DNA of 64,000 nucleotides from Ramlibacter ginsenosidimutans (GCF_016654015.1 NZ_JAEPWM010000012.1:1-64000); one strand, 5' to 3'. Numbered from the stretch's first letter, positions 9,121 to 18,394 are shown. Notes: generated by a model from the letters alone, not told the origin. Numbers and translations: made by a program.

Positions 9121-10786
9121 CACCCAGAACACCATGACCGTCGGCGCCGCCGTCGCCGCCTTCCTCGAAGCGTGCGGCGTCCAGGCCGCCTTCGGCGTCA
9201 TCTCCATCCACAACATGCCCATCCTGGATGCGCTGCACCAGCGCGGGCAGGTGCGCTTCGTGATGGCACGCGGCGAGGCGGGCGCCACCAACATGGCCGA
9301 CGCCTATGCGCGCACCACGGGCGGCCTGGGCGTGACGATCACGAGCACGGGCACCGCCGCCGGAAACACCGGCGGGGCCATGGTGGAGGCGCTCACCGCC
9401 GGCACGCCCTTGCTGCACCTCACCGGGCAGATCGAAACGCCTTACCTCGACCAGGAACTCTCCTACATCCACGAGGCGCGCGACCAGCTCGCGATGCTGC
9501 AGGCCGTGTCGAAGGCGGCCTTCCGCGTGCGCAGCGCCGCGACGGCGCTCTCCACGCTCAAGGCCGCCGTGCAACTCGCGCTGACGGCGCCGACCGGCCC
9601 GGTGAGCGTCGAGATCCCGATCGACATCCAGGAAGCGCTGATCCCCGTGCCGGCCGACCTGCGGCCGCTGCCGGTCGCGCGCGTGCAGCCGGATGCCACC
9701 GCGCTCGACGTGCTGGCCGACCGTCTCGCCGCCGCTCGGCGTCCGCTGCTGTGGCTGGGCGGCGGCGCCCGCCACGCGAGTGCCGCGGTCGCGCGCCTGC
9801 TGGACCTGGGCGTCGGCGTGGTCACGAGCACCCAGGGGCGCGGCATCGTGCCCGAGGACGACCCGCGTTCGCTCGGCGCGTACAACCTGCACGCGCCGGT
9901 CGAGAAGTTCTACCAGACCTGCGATGCGATGCTGGTGGTCGGCTCGCGGCTGCGCGGCAACGAGACGCTCAAGTACCAGCTCAAGCTGCCCCGGCCCCTG
10001 TACCGCATCGACGCCGACGCCGCGATGGAGGGCCGCTGCTACGCGACCGACTGGTTCGTGCAAGGCGATGCCGCGCTCGCGCTGGATGCGCTGGCCGACC
10101 GGCTGCAATGTCGCATGCACGTCGATCCGGCGTTCGCGACGGACCTGCGCGCGGCGCGGCTGCAGGCCGAGTCGTCGCTGGTCGACGGCCTCGGTCCGTA
10201 TGCGGAGCTGGTGCGTGAACTGCAGGGCGCGGCCGGTCGCAACTTCAACTGGGTGCGCGACGTGACGGTGTCGAACAGCACCTGGGGCAATCGCCACCTG
10301 CACCTGTTCGATCCGCGCTCCGGCGTGCACGCCATGGGCGGCGGCATCGGCCAGGGACTCGCCATGTCCATTGGCGCCGCGATCGGCGCCGCGCAGACCG
10401 GCTCGGGCCGCAAGACGCTGTGCCTGAGCGGCGACGGCGGCTTCATCCTGAACCTGGGCGAGCTGGCGACCGCCGTGCAGGAGCGCGCCAACGTGCTGTT
10501 CGTGCTGATGAACGACCAGCGCTATGGCGTGATCCGCAACATCCAGGACGCGCACTATGGCGGCCGCCGCTGCTACACCGAGCTGCACACGCCCGACTAT
10601 GCGGTGCTCAGCAAGTCGCTGGGCGCGGGCCACACGCGCGTGGCGGACCTGCGCGAACTGCGCGCCGCACTCGACCGCGCGCAATCGTCGGAAGGTCCCT
10701 TCATCCTCGAGATCGACATGTTGAAGATCGGCGGCTTCAAGACCGCGTTCGCCGGCCCGCCGACCAAGCTGGCCCAACCCGCCTGA
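9113..10786 (+). CDS. Thiamine-pyrophosphate-dependent enzyme (acetolactate synthase-like fold)
   Basis: 557 aa with the three POX/AHAS-type domains: N-terminal PYR domain with the catalytic Glu in ARGEAGATNMADAYAR, central domain, and C-terminal PP domain with the TPP/Mg motif starting GDGGF and ending near LMND. It is not ilvB by context: there is no small subunit and it sits in a catabolic operon. Members of this fold decarboxylate 2-oxo acids or carry out carboligation; the substrate here is unknown. The start at 9113 is chosen for the overlap with the preceding SDR. Aspartate-dehydrogenase-like and aldehyde dehydrogenase genes follow directly. Confidence 0.85.
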   Translation: MPDTQNTMTVGAAVAAFLEACGVQAAFGVISIHNMPILDALHQRGQVRFVMARGEAGATNMADAYARTTGGLGVTITSTGTAAGNTGGAMVEALTAGTPLLHLTGQIETPYLDQELSYIHEARDQLAMLQAVSKAAFRVRSAATALSTLKAAVQLALTAPTGPVSVEIPIDIQEALIPVPADLRPLPVARVQPDATALDVLADRLAAARRPLLWLGGGARHASAAVARLLDLGVGVVTSTQGRGIVPEDDPRSLGAYNLHAPVEKFYQTCDAMLVVGSRLRGNETLKYQLKLPRPLYRIDADAAMEGRCYATDWFVQGDAALALDALADRLQCRMHVDPAFATDLRAARLQAESSLVDGLGPYAELVRELQGAAGRNFNWVRDVTVSNSTWGNRHLHLFDPRSGVHAMGGGIGQGLAMSIGAAIGAAQTGSGRKTLCLSGDGGFILNLGELATAVQERANVLFVLMNDQRYGVIRNIQDAHYGGRRCYTELHTPDYAVLSKSLGAGHTRVADLRELRAALDRAQSSEGPFILEIDMLKIGGFKTAFAGPPTKLAQPA

Positions 10787-10799
10787 GGACGCACGCGCG

Positions 10800-11603
10800 A
10801 TGATCCGCATTGCGATGATCGGCTGCGGCGCCATCGGCGCCGGCGTGCTGGAGCTGCTGAAGGGCGACCGCGACCTGGCGGTGCACTGGGTGGTGCTGCC
10901 GCCGGGCGAACACGCGAACGCGTGCGACGCCGCGACGCGGGATGCGCCGCAGGCGCTGGTCGTCAACAGCATCGCGGGCGAGCAGGGCGTCGACCTGCTC
11001 GTGGAATGCGCGGGCCACCATGCCATCGAGCAGCACGTCATCCCGGCGCTGGAGCGCGGCATCCCCTGCCTCGTCGCGTCGGTGGGTGCGCTCAGTGCGC
11101 CCGGCATGGCGCAGCGCCTGGAGCAGGCCGCGCAGCGGGGCCGCACGCAGGTGCAGTTGCTTTCGGGCGCCATCGGAGGCATCGACGCGCTGGCCGCCGC
11201 GCGTATCGGTGGCCTCGACTCCGTCGTGTACACCGGCCGCAAGCCGCCGCATGCATGGAAGGGCACGCCGGCCGAGCGCGACTGCGACCTCGACGCACTC
11301 ACCGAAGCGCGCTGCATCTTCGAAGGCAGCGCCGAACAGGCCGCGCAGCTCTATCCCAAGAACGCGAACGTGGCGGCGACGCTGTCGTTCGCCGGCATCG
11401 GCCTGCAACGCACGCGCGTGCAGCTGTTCGCCGACCCGGGCGTCACCGAGAACGTGCACCACGTGGAAGCGCGCGGCACCTTCGGCAGCCTCGAGCTCAC
11501 GTTGCGCGGCAGGCCGCTGCCGGCCAACCCCAAGACTTCCGCGCTCACGGTCTACAGCATCGTGCGCGCACTCGCCAACCGCGGCCGCGCGCTGGCCATC
11601 TGA
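10800..11603 (+). CDS. L-aspartate dehydrogenase-family protein
   Basis: 267 aa. N-terminal Rossmann domain (IGCGAIG near 8-14, ECAGHHA) and the family core SGAIGGIDAL, YPKNANVAATLS and NPKTSALTVYS, which match NadX-type aspartate dehydrogenases that interconvert L-aspartate and iminosuccinate or oxaloacetate. No nadA or nadC adjoins it, so NAD synthesis is unlikely to be its job; a role in the catabolic pathway on an amino or imino intermediate is inferred. Lies 13 bp after the TPP enzyme and 10 bp before the aldehyde dehydrogenase. Confidence 0.85.
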   Translation: MIRIAMIGCGAIGAGVLELLKGDRDLAVHWVVLPPGEHANACDAATRDAPQALVVNSIAGEQGVDLLVECAGHHAIEQHVIPALERGIPCLVASVGALSAPGMAQRLEQAAQRGRTQVQLLSGAIGGIDALAAARIGGLDSVVYTGRKPPHAWKGTPAERDCDLDALTEARCIFEGSAEQAAQLYPKNANVAATLSFAGIGLQRTRVQLFADPGVTENVHHVEARGTFGSLELTLRGRPLPANPKTSALTVYSIVRALANRGRALAI

Positions 11604-11613
11604 GGAGCACGCC

Positions 11614-13098
11614 GTGCTGCTGACCGACACCGACCAGTTGCTGCCCCTGTTCATCGCCGGGGAACGCCGCCTGGGCCGCGGCGACGAAACCGCGTCGCTT
11701 TACCCCGCCACCGGGGAAGTGGTGGCGCGCCTGCGCGCACCGAGCGCCGAGGACGTGGAAGGAGCCATCGTGGCCGCCGACCACGCCTTCCGCACCAGCG
11801 GCTGGGCGCAGCGCAAGCCGCACGAGCGGGCTGCCGTGCTGCACCGCGTTGCGGCGTTGATCCGCGAGCGCGCGGAGCCGCTGGCGCAGCGCCAGCGCCA
11901 GGACAACGGCAAGCCGATCAACGAGACGCGCAACCTGGTCGCGAGCGCGGCCGGCACCTTCCAGTTCTTCGCCGCCGCCTGCGAGACGATGGAGGAGGCG
12001 ATCACGCCCGCGCGCGGCGACTACCTCACGATGAGCGTGCATGAGCCCATGGGCGTGGTCGCCGCCATCACGCCCTGGAACTCGCCGATCGCCAGCGAGG
12101 CGCAGAAGCTCGCCCCCGCGCTCGCCGCCGGCAACGCGGTGGTCGTCAAGCCCGCCGAAGTGACGCCGCTGATGGCCCTGGAACTCGCCGCGATCTGCGA
12201 GGAGGCCGGCGTGCCGAAAGGCGTGGTCAGCGTGCTGTGCGGCCGCGGCTCGGTGATCGGTGACGCCATCACGCGTCACCCGCTCGTCAAGCGCGTGTCG
12301 TTCACCGGCGGCACGGGCACGGGCAAGCACATCGCGCGCATCGCGGCCGACAAGATGATGCCGGTCTCCCTGGAGCTGGGCGGCAAGTCGGCGACCATGG
12401 TGCTCGAGGACGCGGACCTCGACCACGCCGTGAACGGCGTGCTGTTCGGCATCTTCAGTTCCTCGGGCGAGTCGTGCATCGCAGGCTCGCGCCTGTTCGT
12501 CGCGCGCAAGCTCTACGACGCGTTCCTGGACCGGCTGGCGCAACGCGCCGCCGCCCTGCGCGTGGGCGATCCCGCCGACGAGCGTACGCAGATGGGGCCG
12601 CTCATCACGCCCAAGCACCGCGACACGGTGGAGGGCTACGTCCACCTGGGCCTGTCCGAGGGCGCCCGCTTGCGCACGGGCGGCCGCCGTCCCGAGGGGC
12701 GCGTGTACGAGCGCGGCAACTACTACCTGCCCACCATCCTCGAAGGCGTGAAGAACAGCGCGCAGGTGTGCCAGCAGGAGATCTTCGGCCCCGTGCTGGT
12801 GGCGATGCCCTTCGACGACGAGGACGACCTGGTCGCGCAGGCGAACGACAGCGTCTATGCGCTCGCCGCAGGCATCTGGACGCGCGACTACAAGAAGGCC
12901 TGGAGGCTGGCACGCGCCGTGCAGGCGGGCACCGTCTGGATCAACACCTACAAGCAGTTTTCCGCTTCCACGCCCTTCGGCGGCTGGCGCGACAGCGGCC
13001 TCGGCCGCGAGAAGGGGCGCCTGGGCATCCAGCAGTACATGGAGCAGAAGAGCCTGTACTGGGGGCTGAACGAGCAGCCGCTCCCCTGGGCCAACTGA
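11614..13098 (+). CDS. Aldehyde dehydrogenase (NAD(P)+)
   Basis: 494 aa, GTG start 10 bp after the preceding stop, with GGAG nearby. Typical ALDH: the NAD-binding TPWNSP region, the FTGGTGTGK turn, catalytic Glu in LELGGKS and catalytic Cys in GESCIAGSR, then EIFGPV and the C-terminal PFGGWRDSG. It would oxidise an aldehyde produced by the upstream lyase or hydrolase steps to the acid. Substrate specificity cannot be read from the sequence. Confidence 0.9.
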   Translation: MLLTDTDQLLPLFIAGERRLGRGDETASLYPATGEVVARLRAPSAEDVEGAIVAADHAFRTSGWAQRKPHERAAVLHRVAALIRERAEPLAQRQRQDNGKPINETRNLVASAAGTFQFFAAACETMEEAITPARGDYLTMSVHEPMGVVAAITPWNSPIASEAQKLAPALAAGNAVVVKPAEVTPLMALELAAICEEAGVPKGVVSVLCGRGSVIGDAITRHPLVKRVSFTGGTGTGKHIARIAADKMMPVSLELGGKSATMVLEDADLDHAVNGVLFGIFSSSGESCIAGSRLFVARKLYDAFLDRLAQRAAALRVGDPADERTQMGPLITPKHRDTVEGYVHLGLSEGARLRTGGRRPEGRVYERGNYYLPTILEGVKNSAQVCQQEIFGPVLVAMPFDDEDDLVAQANDSVYALAAGIWTRDYKKAWRLARAVQAGTVWINTYKQFSASTPFGGWRDSGLGREKGRLGIQQYMEQKSLYWGLNEQPLPWAN

Positions 13099-13108
13099 GG
13101 ACACCGCC

Positions 13109-14068
13109 ATGAGCGTATTGGGCATCGACGAAATCACCTACGGCGCGGACGACCTGCCGGCCTGCCGCCGCTTCTTCGAGGACTGGGGCCTGCAGCTCGC
13201 AAGCGAGGAGCCCGACCGGCTCGGCTTCGAGACCCTGAACGGCTGCCGCGTCATCGTGGCGCGTTCCACCCTGCCGGGACTGCCGCCTGCGATCGAGAGC
13301 GGTCCGACCCTGCGCGAGGTGGTGTGGGGCGTGGAGAACGAGGTCGACCTCGCCCGCTATGCCGCGCGCATCCGCAACTCCGACGGGTTCGTGCAGGCCG
13401 GTGGCCGGATCGGCTGCACCGACCCGAACGGGCTGGCGGTGCGCTTCCAGCTCACGCAGAAGCGCACCGTGGAGGTCGAGGGCGCCGAGTACAACACCTG
13501 GAACCGCAAGAACCGCATCAACCAGGCGAGTCCCGCGTACGAGCGCGCGCAGCCCATCGAGGTCGGCCACGTCGTCTTCTTCGTGAAGGACGTGCAGGCG
13601 TGCGAACGCTTCTACGTGGACAACTTCGGCTTCGCGGCCTCGGACCGCTACCCGGGACGCGGCTCCTTCCTGCGCTGCGCGCCCGAGGGCGGCCACCACG
13701 ACCTGTTCCTGCTGCAGCGGCCGGACGGCCAACCGGGCCTCAACCACGTGGCCTTCACCGTGCGCGACATCCACGAGGTGTTCGGCGGCGGCATGCACAT
13801 CTCGCGCTGCGGCTGGCAGACCCAGCTGGGCCCCGGCCGCCATCCGATTTCCTCGGCGTACTTCTGGTACTTCCGCAATCCGGCGGGCGGCCTGATCGAG
13901 TACTACGCCGACGAAGACCAGCTTACCGCCGACTGGCAGCCGCGCGAGTTCGAACCCGGGCCCACGGTGTTCGCCGAATGGGCGATCGACGGCGGCATCG
14001 ACGGCAACACGCGCCGGCAGAAATCTGCGCAGGCCCCCGACGGCAAATTCCTCACCGACCGCAAATAG
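13109..14068 (+). CDS. Two-domain VOC protein resembling type I extradiol dioxygenases
   Basis: 319 aa with two consecutive betaalphabetabetabeta modules. The C-terminal module carries the complete 2-His-1-carboxylate metal site: His154 (VGHVV), His213 (LNHVA) and Glu264 (GLIEYY), spaced as in extradiol ring-cleavage enzymes; the N-terminal module lacks it. This makes ring fission of a catechol-like intermediate plausible. A tail after residue 275 (to the conserved-looking TDRK end) is unusual. Preceded by 10 bp and followed by 1 bp to the Bug receptor gene. Confidence 0.8.
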   Translation: MSVLGIDEITYGADDLPACRRFFEDWGLQLASEEPDRLGFETLNGCRVIVARSTLPGLPPAIESGPTLREVVWGVENEVDLARYAARIRNSDGFVQAGGRIGCTDPNGLAVRFQLTQKRTVEVEGAEYNTWNRKNRINQASPAYERAQPIEVGHVVFFVKDVQACERFYVDNFGFAASDRYPGRGSFLRCAPEGGHHDLFLLQRPDGQPGLNHVAFTVRDIHEVFGGGMHISRCGWQTQLGPGRHPISSAYFWYFRNPAGGLIEYYADEDQLTADWQPREFEPGPTVFAEWAIDGGIDGNTRRQKSAQAPDGKFLTDRK

Positions 14069-14069
14069 C

Positions 14070-15056
14070 ATGACCTCCATCACCCGCCGAACCGCGCTGG
14101 CCGCGGCCCTCGCCCTCACCCTGCCGGCCCTGCATGCGCAGGAATCCGCCACGGCGCAGCTCGCCGCGAAGCCCTTCACGATCGTCGCGCCGTTTCCGCC
14201 GGGCGGACCGATCGACATCCTCTCGCGCATGCTGGCCACCGGCCTGGGCGAGCAGTACAAGCAGGCGGCCGTCGTGGACAACAAGCCGGGCGCCAACGGC
14301 AACATCGGCATCGAGCAGGTCAAGCGTGCGGCCCCGGACGGCCACACCCTGCTGGTGGTCCCCGCCGGCAACCTCACCATCAATCCCACGCTGATGCACA
14401 ACCTGGGCTACAACGTGGAGGCCGACTTCGCGCCCGTGAGCATGATGGCGCGCGCCTCCAACGTGATCGCGGTGAATCCCGCCGTGCCCGCCCACACCAT
14501 CGGCGAGCTGGTGGCGTTGTCGAAGGCGAAGCCGAACACCATCAGCTACGCCTCGCCCGGCGTGGGCAGCGGCCTGCACCTGGCCGGCGAGCTGCTGCGC
14601 GAGCAGACCGGTGCCGACATCCTGCACATCGCCTACAAGGGTTCCGGCCCCGGCCTGAACGACGTGCTCGGTGGCACGGTGCCCATGATCGTCGGCAACC
14701 TGCCCACGCTGCTGCCGCACCTGCAGTCGGGACGCCTGCGCGCGCTGGCCGTCACTGACGCCCAGCGCGACCCCGCGATCCCGGACGTGCCCACGCTCGC
14801 CGAGGCCGGCGTGAAGGGCATCGCCGTCAGCTCCTGGTATGGCGTGCTGGCGCCCAAGGGCACTCCGCCCGCGGTGGTCGAGCAGCTGGCCCGCGACGTC
14901 GCGCGCATCCTCGGCACTCCGGCCAACCAGGCGAGCCTGCAGAAGCTCGGCCTGCACGCCTGGCTCGTGCCCACCGCCGCCTTCGGTGACCTGATCCGCA
15001 AGGAAACCGCCACCTGGGCGCCCATCATCCGCTCCCGCAAGATCGAAGCGCAGTAA
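14070..15056 (+). CDS. Tripartite tricarboxylate transporter substrate-binding protein (Bug family)
   Basis: 328 aa periplasmic receptor. A cleavable signal peptide is visible (RR then an Ala/Leu-rich stretch ending AQE near residue 25). The Bug core is typical: PFPPGGPIDILSR, VDNKPGANGNIG, and PDVPTLAEAG towards the C-terminus. Bug proteins bind carboxylates for TctAB-type permeases, but no tctA or tctB is near, as is common for orphan Bug receptors. By position it should bind the acid consumed by this operon. Confidence 0.9.
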   Translation: MTSITRRTALAAALALTLPALHAQESATAQLAAKPFTIVAPFPPGGPIDILSRMLATGLGEQYKQAAVVDNKPGANGNIGIEQVKRAAPDGHTLLVVPAGNLTINPTLMHNLGYNVEADFAPVSMMARASNVIAVNPAVPAHTIGELVALSKAKPNTISYASPGVGSGLHLAGELLREQTGADILHIAYKGSGPGLNDVLGGTVPMIVGNLPTLLPHLQSGRLRALAVTDAQRDPAIPDVPTLAEAGVKGIAVSSWYGVLAPKGTPPAVVEQLARDVARILGTPANQASLQKLGLHAWLVPTAAFGDLIRKETATWAPIIRSRKIEAQ

Positions 15057-15073
15057 GCGCAAAGGACCAGCCC

Positions 15074-16054
15074 ATGAAGCTCTCCCGCCGTTCCGTCCTC
15101 GCCGCCGCCCTCGCTGCCGGCGCCAGCCTGTGCGCCGCACCGGCCCTGGCCCAGGGCAACTGGCCGAGCAAGCCCATCACGCTCGTCGTGTCGTATCCGG
15201 CCGGAGGCGACACCGACGCGATGGCGCGCCTCTACGCCGAGAAGCTCCAGGCGCGCCTGGGGCAGCCGGTGATCGTCGAGAACAAGCCGGGCGCCAGCGG
15301 CATCATCGGCAACAACTTCGTGGCGCGCGCGCCGGCGGACGGCTACACGCTGCTGATGACGCCCAGCACGATCTCGATCGCCACGCTCGTGATGCACCAG
15401 TCGCCCGGCAGCAGCTACGACGTGCTCAACGACTTCACGCCGATCATCCAGACGGCCACGCAGCCGCTGTTCCTGGTCGCCGCCAGCGGGGCGGTGAAGG
15501 ACATGCCCGGCCTGCTCTCGACCGCGAAGACCAAGCCGATGTCCTATGCCAGCCCGGGCAGCGGCTCGCCGATGCACATCCTGGGCGAGATGTTCAACAA
15601 GTCGGCGGGCCTGAAGTTGTCGCACGTACCGTACCGCGGCGTCGCGCCGGCCGTGACCGACGTGATGGGCGGCCACGTGCCGCTGACCTTCATCACCTGG
15701 GGCCCCGTCGCTCCCTACATCGCGACCGGGAAGATGGTGCCGCTGGCCGTGTTCGACAACGAGCGTTCGCCGCTGGCACCCGAGGTGCCCACCGCGCGCG
15801 AGCTCGGCATCCGCGACGTCCAGGTCAGCGCCTGGCAAGGCCTGATGGGGCCCAAGGGGCTGCCGCCGGAGATCGTGAAGACGCTCAACACGAACATGAA
15901 CGAGATCCTGAAGATGCCCGACGTCGCCGCCAAGATGAAGGTCTTCGGCGCGCTGCCCGCGGGCGGCGATCCCGCGCGCCTGGCCCGCACGAACGCGGAC
16001 GACCACAACCGTTTCGCGCGGATCATCAAGGAATTCGGCATTCAAGCCGACTAG
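15074..16054 (+). CDS. Second tripartite tricarboxylate transporter substrate-binding protein (Bug family)
   Basis: 326 aa. Signal peptide about 1-27 (ending ALAQG), then VSYPAGGDTDAMARLY, VENKPGASGIIG and PEVPTARELG, the usual Bug landmarks. It is only 17 bp after the first receptor but clearly divergent from it, so the two probably recognise different ligands rather than being a recent duplication. A hairpin follows it before the oxygenase genes. Confidence 0.9.
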   Translation: MKLSRRSVLAAALAAGASLCAAPALAQGNWPSKPITLVVSYPAGGDTDAMARLYAEKLQARLGQPVIVENKPGASGIIGNNFVARAPADGYTLLMTPSTISIATLVMHQSPGSSYDVLNDFTPIIQTATQPLFLVAASGAVKDMPGLLSTAKTKPMSYASPGSGSPMHILGEMFNKSAGLKLSHVPYRGVAPAVTDVMGGHVPLTFITWGPVAPYIATGKMVPLAVFDNERSPLAPEVPTARELGIRDVQVSAWQGLMGPKGLPPEIVKTLNTNMNEILKMPDVAAKMKVFGALPAGGDPARLARTNADDHNRFARIIKEFGIQAD

Positions 16055-16073
16055 GCACCGAGCAGTGAGAGGA

Positions 16074-16103
16074 GGACCGCGCTGCTGCTGTTCCGCGCGG
16101 TCC
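16074..16103 (+). other. Hairpin between receptor and oxygenase genes
   Basis: A perfect 9-bp inverted repeat, GGACCGCGC at 16074-16082 with 16095-16103, has a 12-base loop and no T tract. It may slow or stabilise the mRNA and separate expression of the receptor block from the oxygenase block; it is not a canonical terminator. Confidence 0.45.
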
Positions 16104-16159
16104 GCAAACAGGAACTTCCTCTTGGCAGCCGATGCGCAGGAGGAGCCCAGGAGACCGAC

Positions 16160-16384
16160 ATGACGACCACCGAACGTTACCTCCAGCCCCACCAGGCGCG
16201 CCTGCGCCCGCCCACGCCTTTCGAGGACCTGCTGGGCGACGCCATCGAACGCGCCTTCGCGGACGGCGTGCACGAACTGCATGCGCTGGTGGCCTACCTC
16301 AACCGCACCGGGCCGAGCGCGGAGAACGGAGAGCCCTGGACCGAATCGTCCTTCGCCGCGCTGATGGCGCGCCTGGGCCAGTAA
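16160..16384 (+). CDS. Small recombinase-like helix-turn-helix protein
   Basis: 74 aa. The sequence (LGDAIERAFADGVHELHALVAYLNRTG followed by a segment with PWTESSFAALMARLG) resembles the small DNA-binding-like module found in the tail of serine recombinases, in which a site-selecting domain reads W-T-x-x-x-V/F. No catalytic recombinase domain is present. Small proteins of this kind are seen next to Rieske oxygenase genes, and here it sits 10 bp before one, with its own ribosome site. It could be a regulator or an accessory protein; the function is unknown. Confidence 0.65.
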   Translation: MTTTERYLQPHQARLRPPTPFEDLLGDAIERAFADGVHELHALVAYLNRTGPSAENGEPWTESSFAALMARLGQ

Positions 16385-16394
16385 GGAGCACACG

Positions 16395-17438
16395 ATGATC
16401 CCCATCCAGATCGCGAAGGCGGCCGACCCGGTCGAGGCCCTGCTCGAAGCGGGCCTGCGGAACCTCTGGTACCCCATCTGCCCCTCCTCGTTCGTGCAGG
16501 AACAGCCGGTGTCGCTGCGCCGCCTGGGCCGCAAGATCGCCCTGTGGCGCGACGCGCGCGGCACCTTGCACGCGCTGGAGGACCACTGCCCGCATCGCGG
16601 CGCGCCGCTGTCGCAAGGCGTGATTCTCGGCGACCGGCTCGCCTGCCCGTACCATGGCGTGCAGGTGCGCTGCGACGGAGTGGTGACCAAGGTGCCGGGC
16701 AGCCCGGGCTGCAAGCTCGAGGGCTCGCGCGCCGCGCTGTCCTTCCACGTGCAGGAGCGCCACGGCGCCGTGTTCCTGTTCAACAGCGACACGCATGTCG
16801 ATACGCCGCCGCCGCTGCTGCTGCCGGAAGAACTGGAGGGCGCGGAGTGGTCGAACTTCCTCTGCTACGTGGAGTGGAAGGGCGACCACCGCTACGTGGC
16901 CGACAACGTCATGGACCCGATGCACGGCACCTTCCTGCACAAGCAGTCGCACTCCATGGCGGAAGGCGAGAGCGAGGCGCAGTTCCAGATCCGTGCCACC
17001 GACACCGGATTCGTCTTCGAGAAGACCGGGCAGAAGGGCGTCAACTTCGACTGGACGGAATGGGGCAGCACCAACATCCACTGGATGCGGCTGGCGATCC
17101 CGTACCCGAAGACCGGCGGCCCCGGCGGCAGTTTCAGCATCGTCGGCTGCTACACGCCGATCGGCCCCAACATGACGGCGGTGTTCTTCTGGCGCTGCCG
17201 CAAGGTGAGCGGCTGGCTGCGCGACACCTGGCGCTTCCTGTACCGCAACCGCCTCGAGGCGCGCCACTGGCACGTGCTGGAGCAGGACCGCGTGATGCTC
17301 GAGGCGATGGAGCCCGATGCCAACCAGCGCGAGCACCTGTATGCGCACGACGTGGGCATCGTGCGGCTGCGCCGGCAGATGAAGCAGCTCGCGAAAGAGC
17401 AGCTGGAGGCGCAGGCGGCGGCGAAGGTGGCGGCGTGA
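16395..17438 (+). CDS. Rieske non-haem iron oxygenase, alpha subunit
   Basis: 347 aa. N-terminal Rieske [2Fe-2S] domain with Cys65, His67, Cys84 and His87 (CPHRG and CPYHG). The catalytic domain has the mononuclear iron motif DNVMDPMHGTFLH, giving Asp174, His177 and His182. Such enzymes hydroxylate or O-/N-demethylate aromatic acids and need an electron donor, which is the next gene, overlapping by 4 bp (GTGA). The alpha-only architecture with a one-protein reductase is the VanAB / phenoxybenzoate-dioxygenase type. The substrate cannot be told. Confidence 0.9.
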   Translation: MIPIQIAKAADPVEALLEAGLRNLWYPICPSSFVQEQPVSLRRLGRKIALWRDARGTLHALEDHCPHRGAPLSQGVILGDRLACPYHGVQVRCDGVVTKVPGSPGCKLEGSRAALSFHVQERHGAVFLFNSDTHVDTPPPLLLPEELEGAEWSNFLCYVEWKGDHRYVADNVMDPMHGTFLHKQSHSMAEGESEAQFQIRATDTGFVFEKTGQKGVNFDWTEWGSTNIHWMRLAIPYPKTGGPGGSFSIVGCYTPIGPNMTAVFFWRCRKVSGWLRDTWRFLYRNRLEARHWHVLEQDRVMLEAMEPDANQREHLYAHDVGIVRLRRQMKQLAKEQLEAQAAAKVAA

Positions 17439-18394
17439 ACACGCTCCAGGCCTTCGTCCACACGCTTCGCTACGAAGCCGAGGACACCATCAGCGTCGAA
17501 CTGCGGCCGGTGGGCGGCGGGGAGTTCCCCGCCTTCTCCGCCGGTTCGCACGTGGACCTGCACCTGCCCAACAGGCTCGAGCGCAGCTACTCGCTGTGCA
17601 ACTCCAGCGCCGAGCGGCACCGCTACGTCGTCGGCGTGCTGAAGGACCGCGCGAGCCGCGGCGGCTCGCGCTGCGTGCACGAGCAGCTGCGCATCGGCAT
17701 GCCGATCACCATCTCGGCGCCGCGCAACAACTTCGCCCTGCACGAGGAGGCGCAGCACACCGTGCTGGTGGCCGGCGGCATCGGCATCACGCCGCTGCTG
17801 TGCATGGCGCGGCGGCTGCGCGAGCTGGGGCGCTCGTACGAAGTGCTGTACTTCGCCCGCTCGCGCCGCGCCGCCGCCTTCCTGGACACCTTGCAGCAGC
17901 TGGAAGCGAAGCTGTTCACCCACTTCGACGACCAGCAGGGCGGTCCGCCCGACCTGCGCGCGCTGCTCGCCGCGCACCCGCTCGCCGCCGGCCTGCACCT
18001 GTATGCCTGCGGCCCGACGCCGATGCTGGACGCATTCGAGCGGATCTGCGCCGAGCTCGGGCACGGCGAGAACGGGCACGTCGAACGCTTCGCCGCGGTG
18101 GAACACAAGCCGGCGTCCGACGCGCAGGTGACCTTCACCGTGCAGCTGGTGCGCAGCGGCCGCAGCTTCACGGTCACGCCCGGCAAGTCGATCCTCGACA
18201 CGCTGCTGGACGGGGGCGTGGCCGTCGACCACAGCTGCTGCGAAGGCATCTGCGGCTCGTGCGAGACGCGCGTGCTGGCCGGCGAGCCGGACCACCGTGA
18301 CTCGATCCTGAGCCCCGCCGAGCGCGCGGCGAACCAGTCGATGATGCTGTGCGTCTCGGGCTGCAAGAGCCCGACGCTCGCACTCGACCTGTAG
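17435..18394 (+). CDS. Phthalate-dioxygenase-reductase-type oxygenase reductase
   Basis: 319 aa, GTG start overlapping the oxygenase stop. Three domains in order: FMN-binding (RSYSLCN near 49-55), NAD-binding (GGIGITPLLCMA, CGPTPMLDAF) and a C-terminal plant-type [2Fe-2S] domain with the cysteines of CCEGICGSC and the distal LCVSGC. This order (flavin, NAD, ferredoxin at the C-terminus) is that of VanB/PDR reductases. It passes electrons from NADH to the Rieske centre of the neighbouring oxygenase. Confidence 0.92.
   Translation: MNTLQAFVHTLRYEAEDTISVELRPVGGGEFPAFSAGSHVDLHLPNRLERSYSLCNSSAERHRYVVGVLKDRASRGGSRCVHEQLRIGMPITISAPRNNFALHEEAQHTVLVAGGIGITPLLCMARRLRELGRSYEVLYFARSRRAAAFLDTLQQLEAKLFTHFDDQQGGPPDLRALLAAHPLAAGLHLYACGPTPMLDAFERICAELGHGENGHVERFAAVEHKPASDAQVTFTVQLVRSGRSFTVTPGKSILDTLLDGGVAVDHSCCEGICGSCETRVLAGEPDHRDSILSPAERAANQSMMLCVSGCKSPTLALDL

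Noticed and set aside
9113-10786. Acetolactate synthase large subunit (ilvB)
   Set aside because: No regulatory subunit or branched-chain genes nearby; the operon context is catabolic.
9104-11317. Long open frame antisense to the TPP enzyme and aspartate dehydrogenase genes
   Set aside because: Composition artefact of high GC; no start signal and no recognisable domain.
16074-16103. Rho-independent terminator in the catabolic operon
   Set aside because: Perfect stem but no T run after it; kept only as a hairpin.
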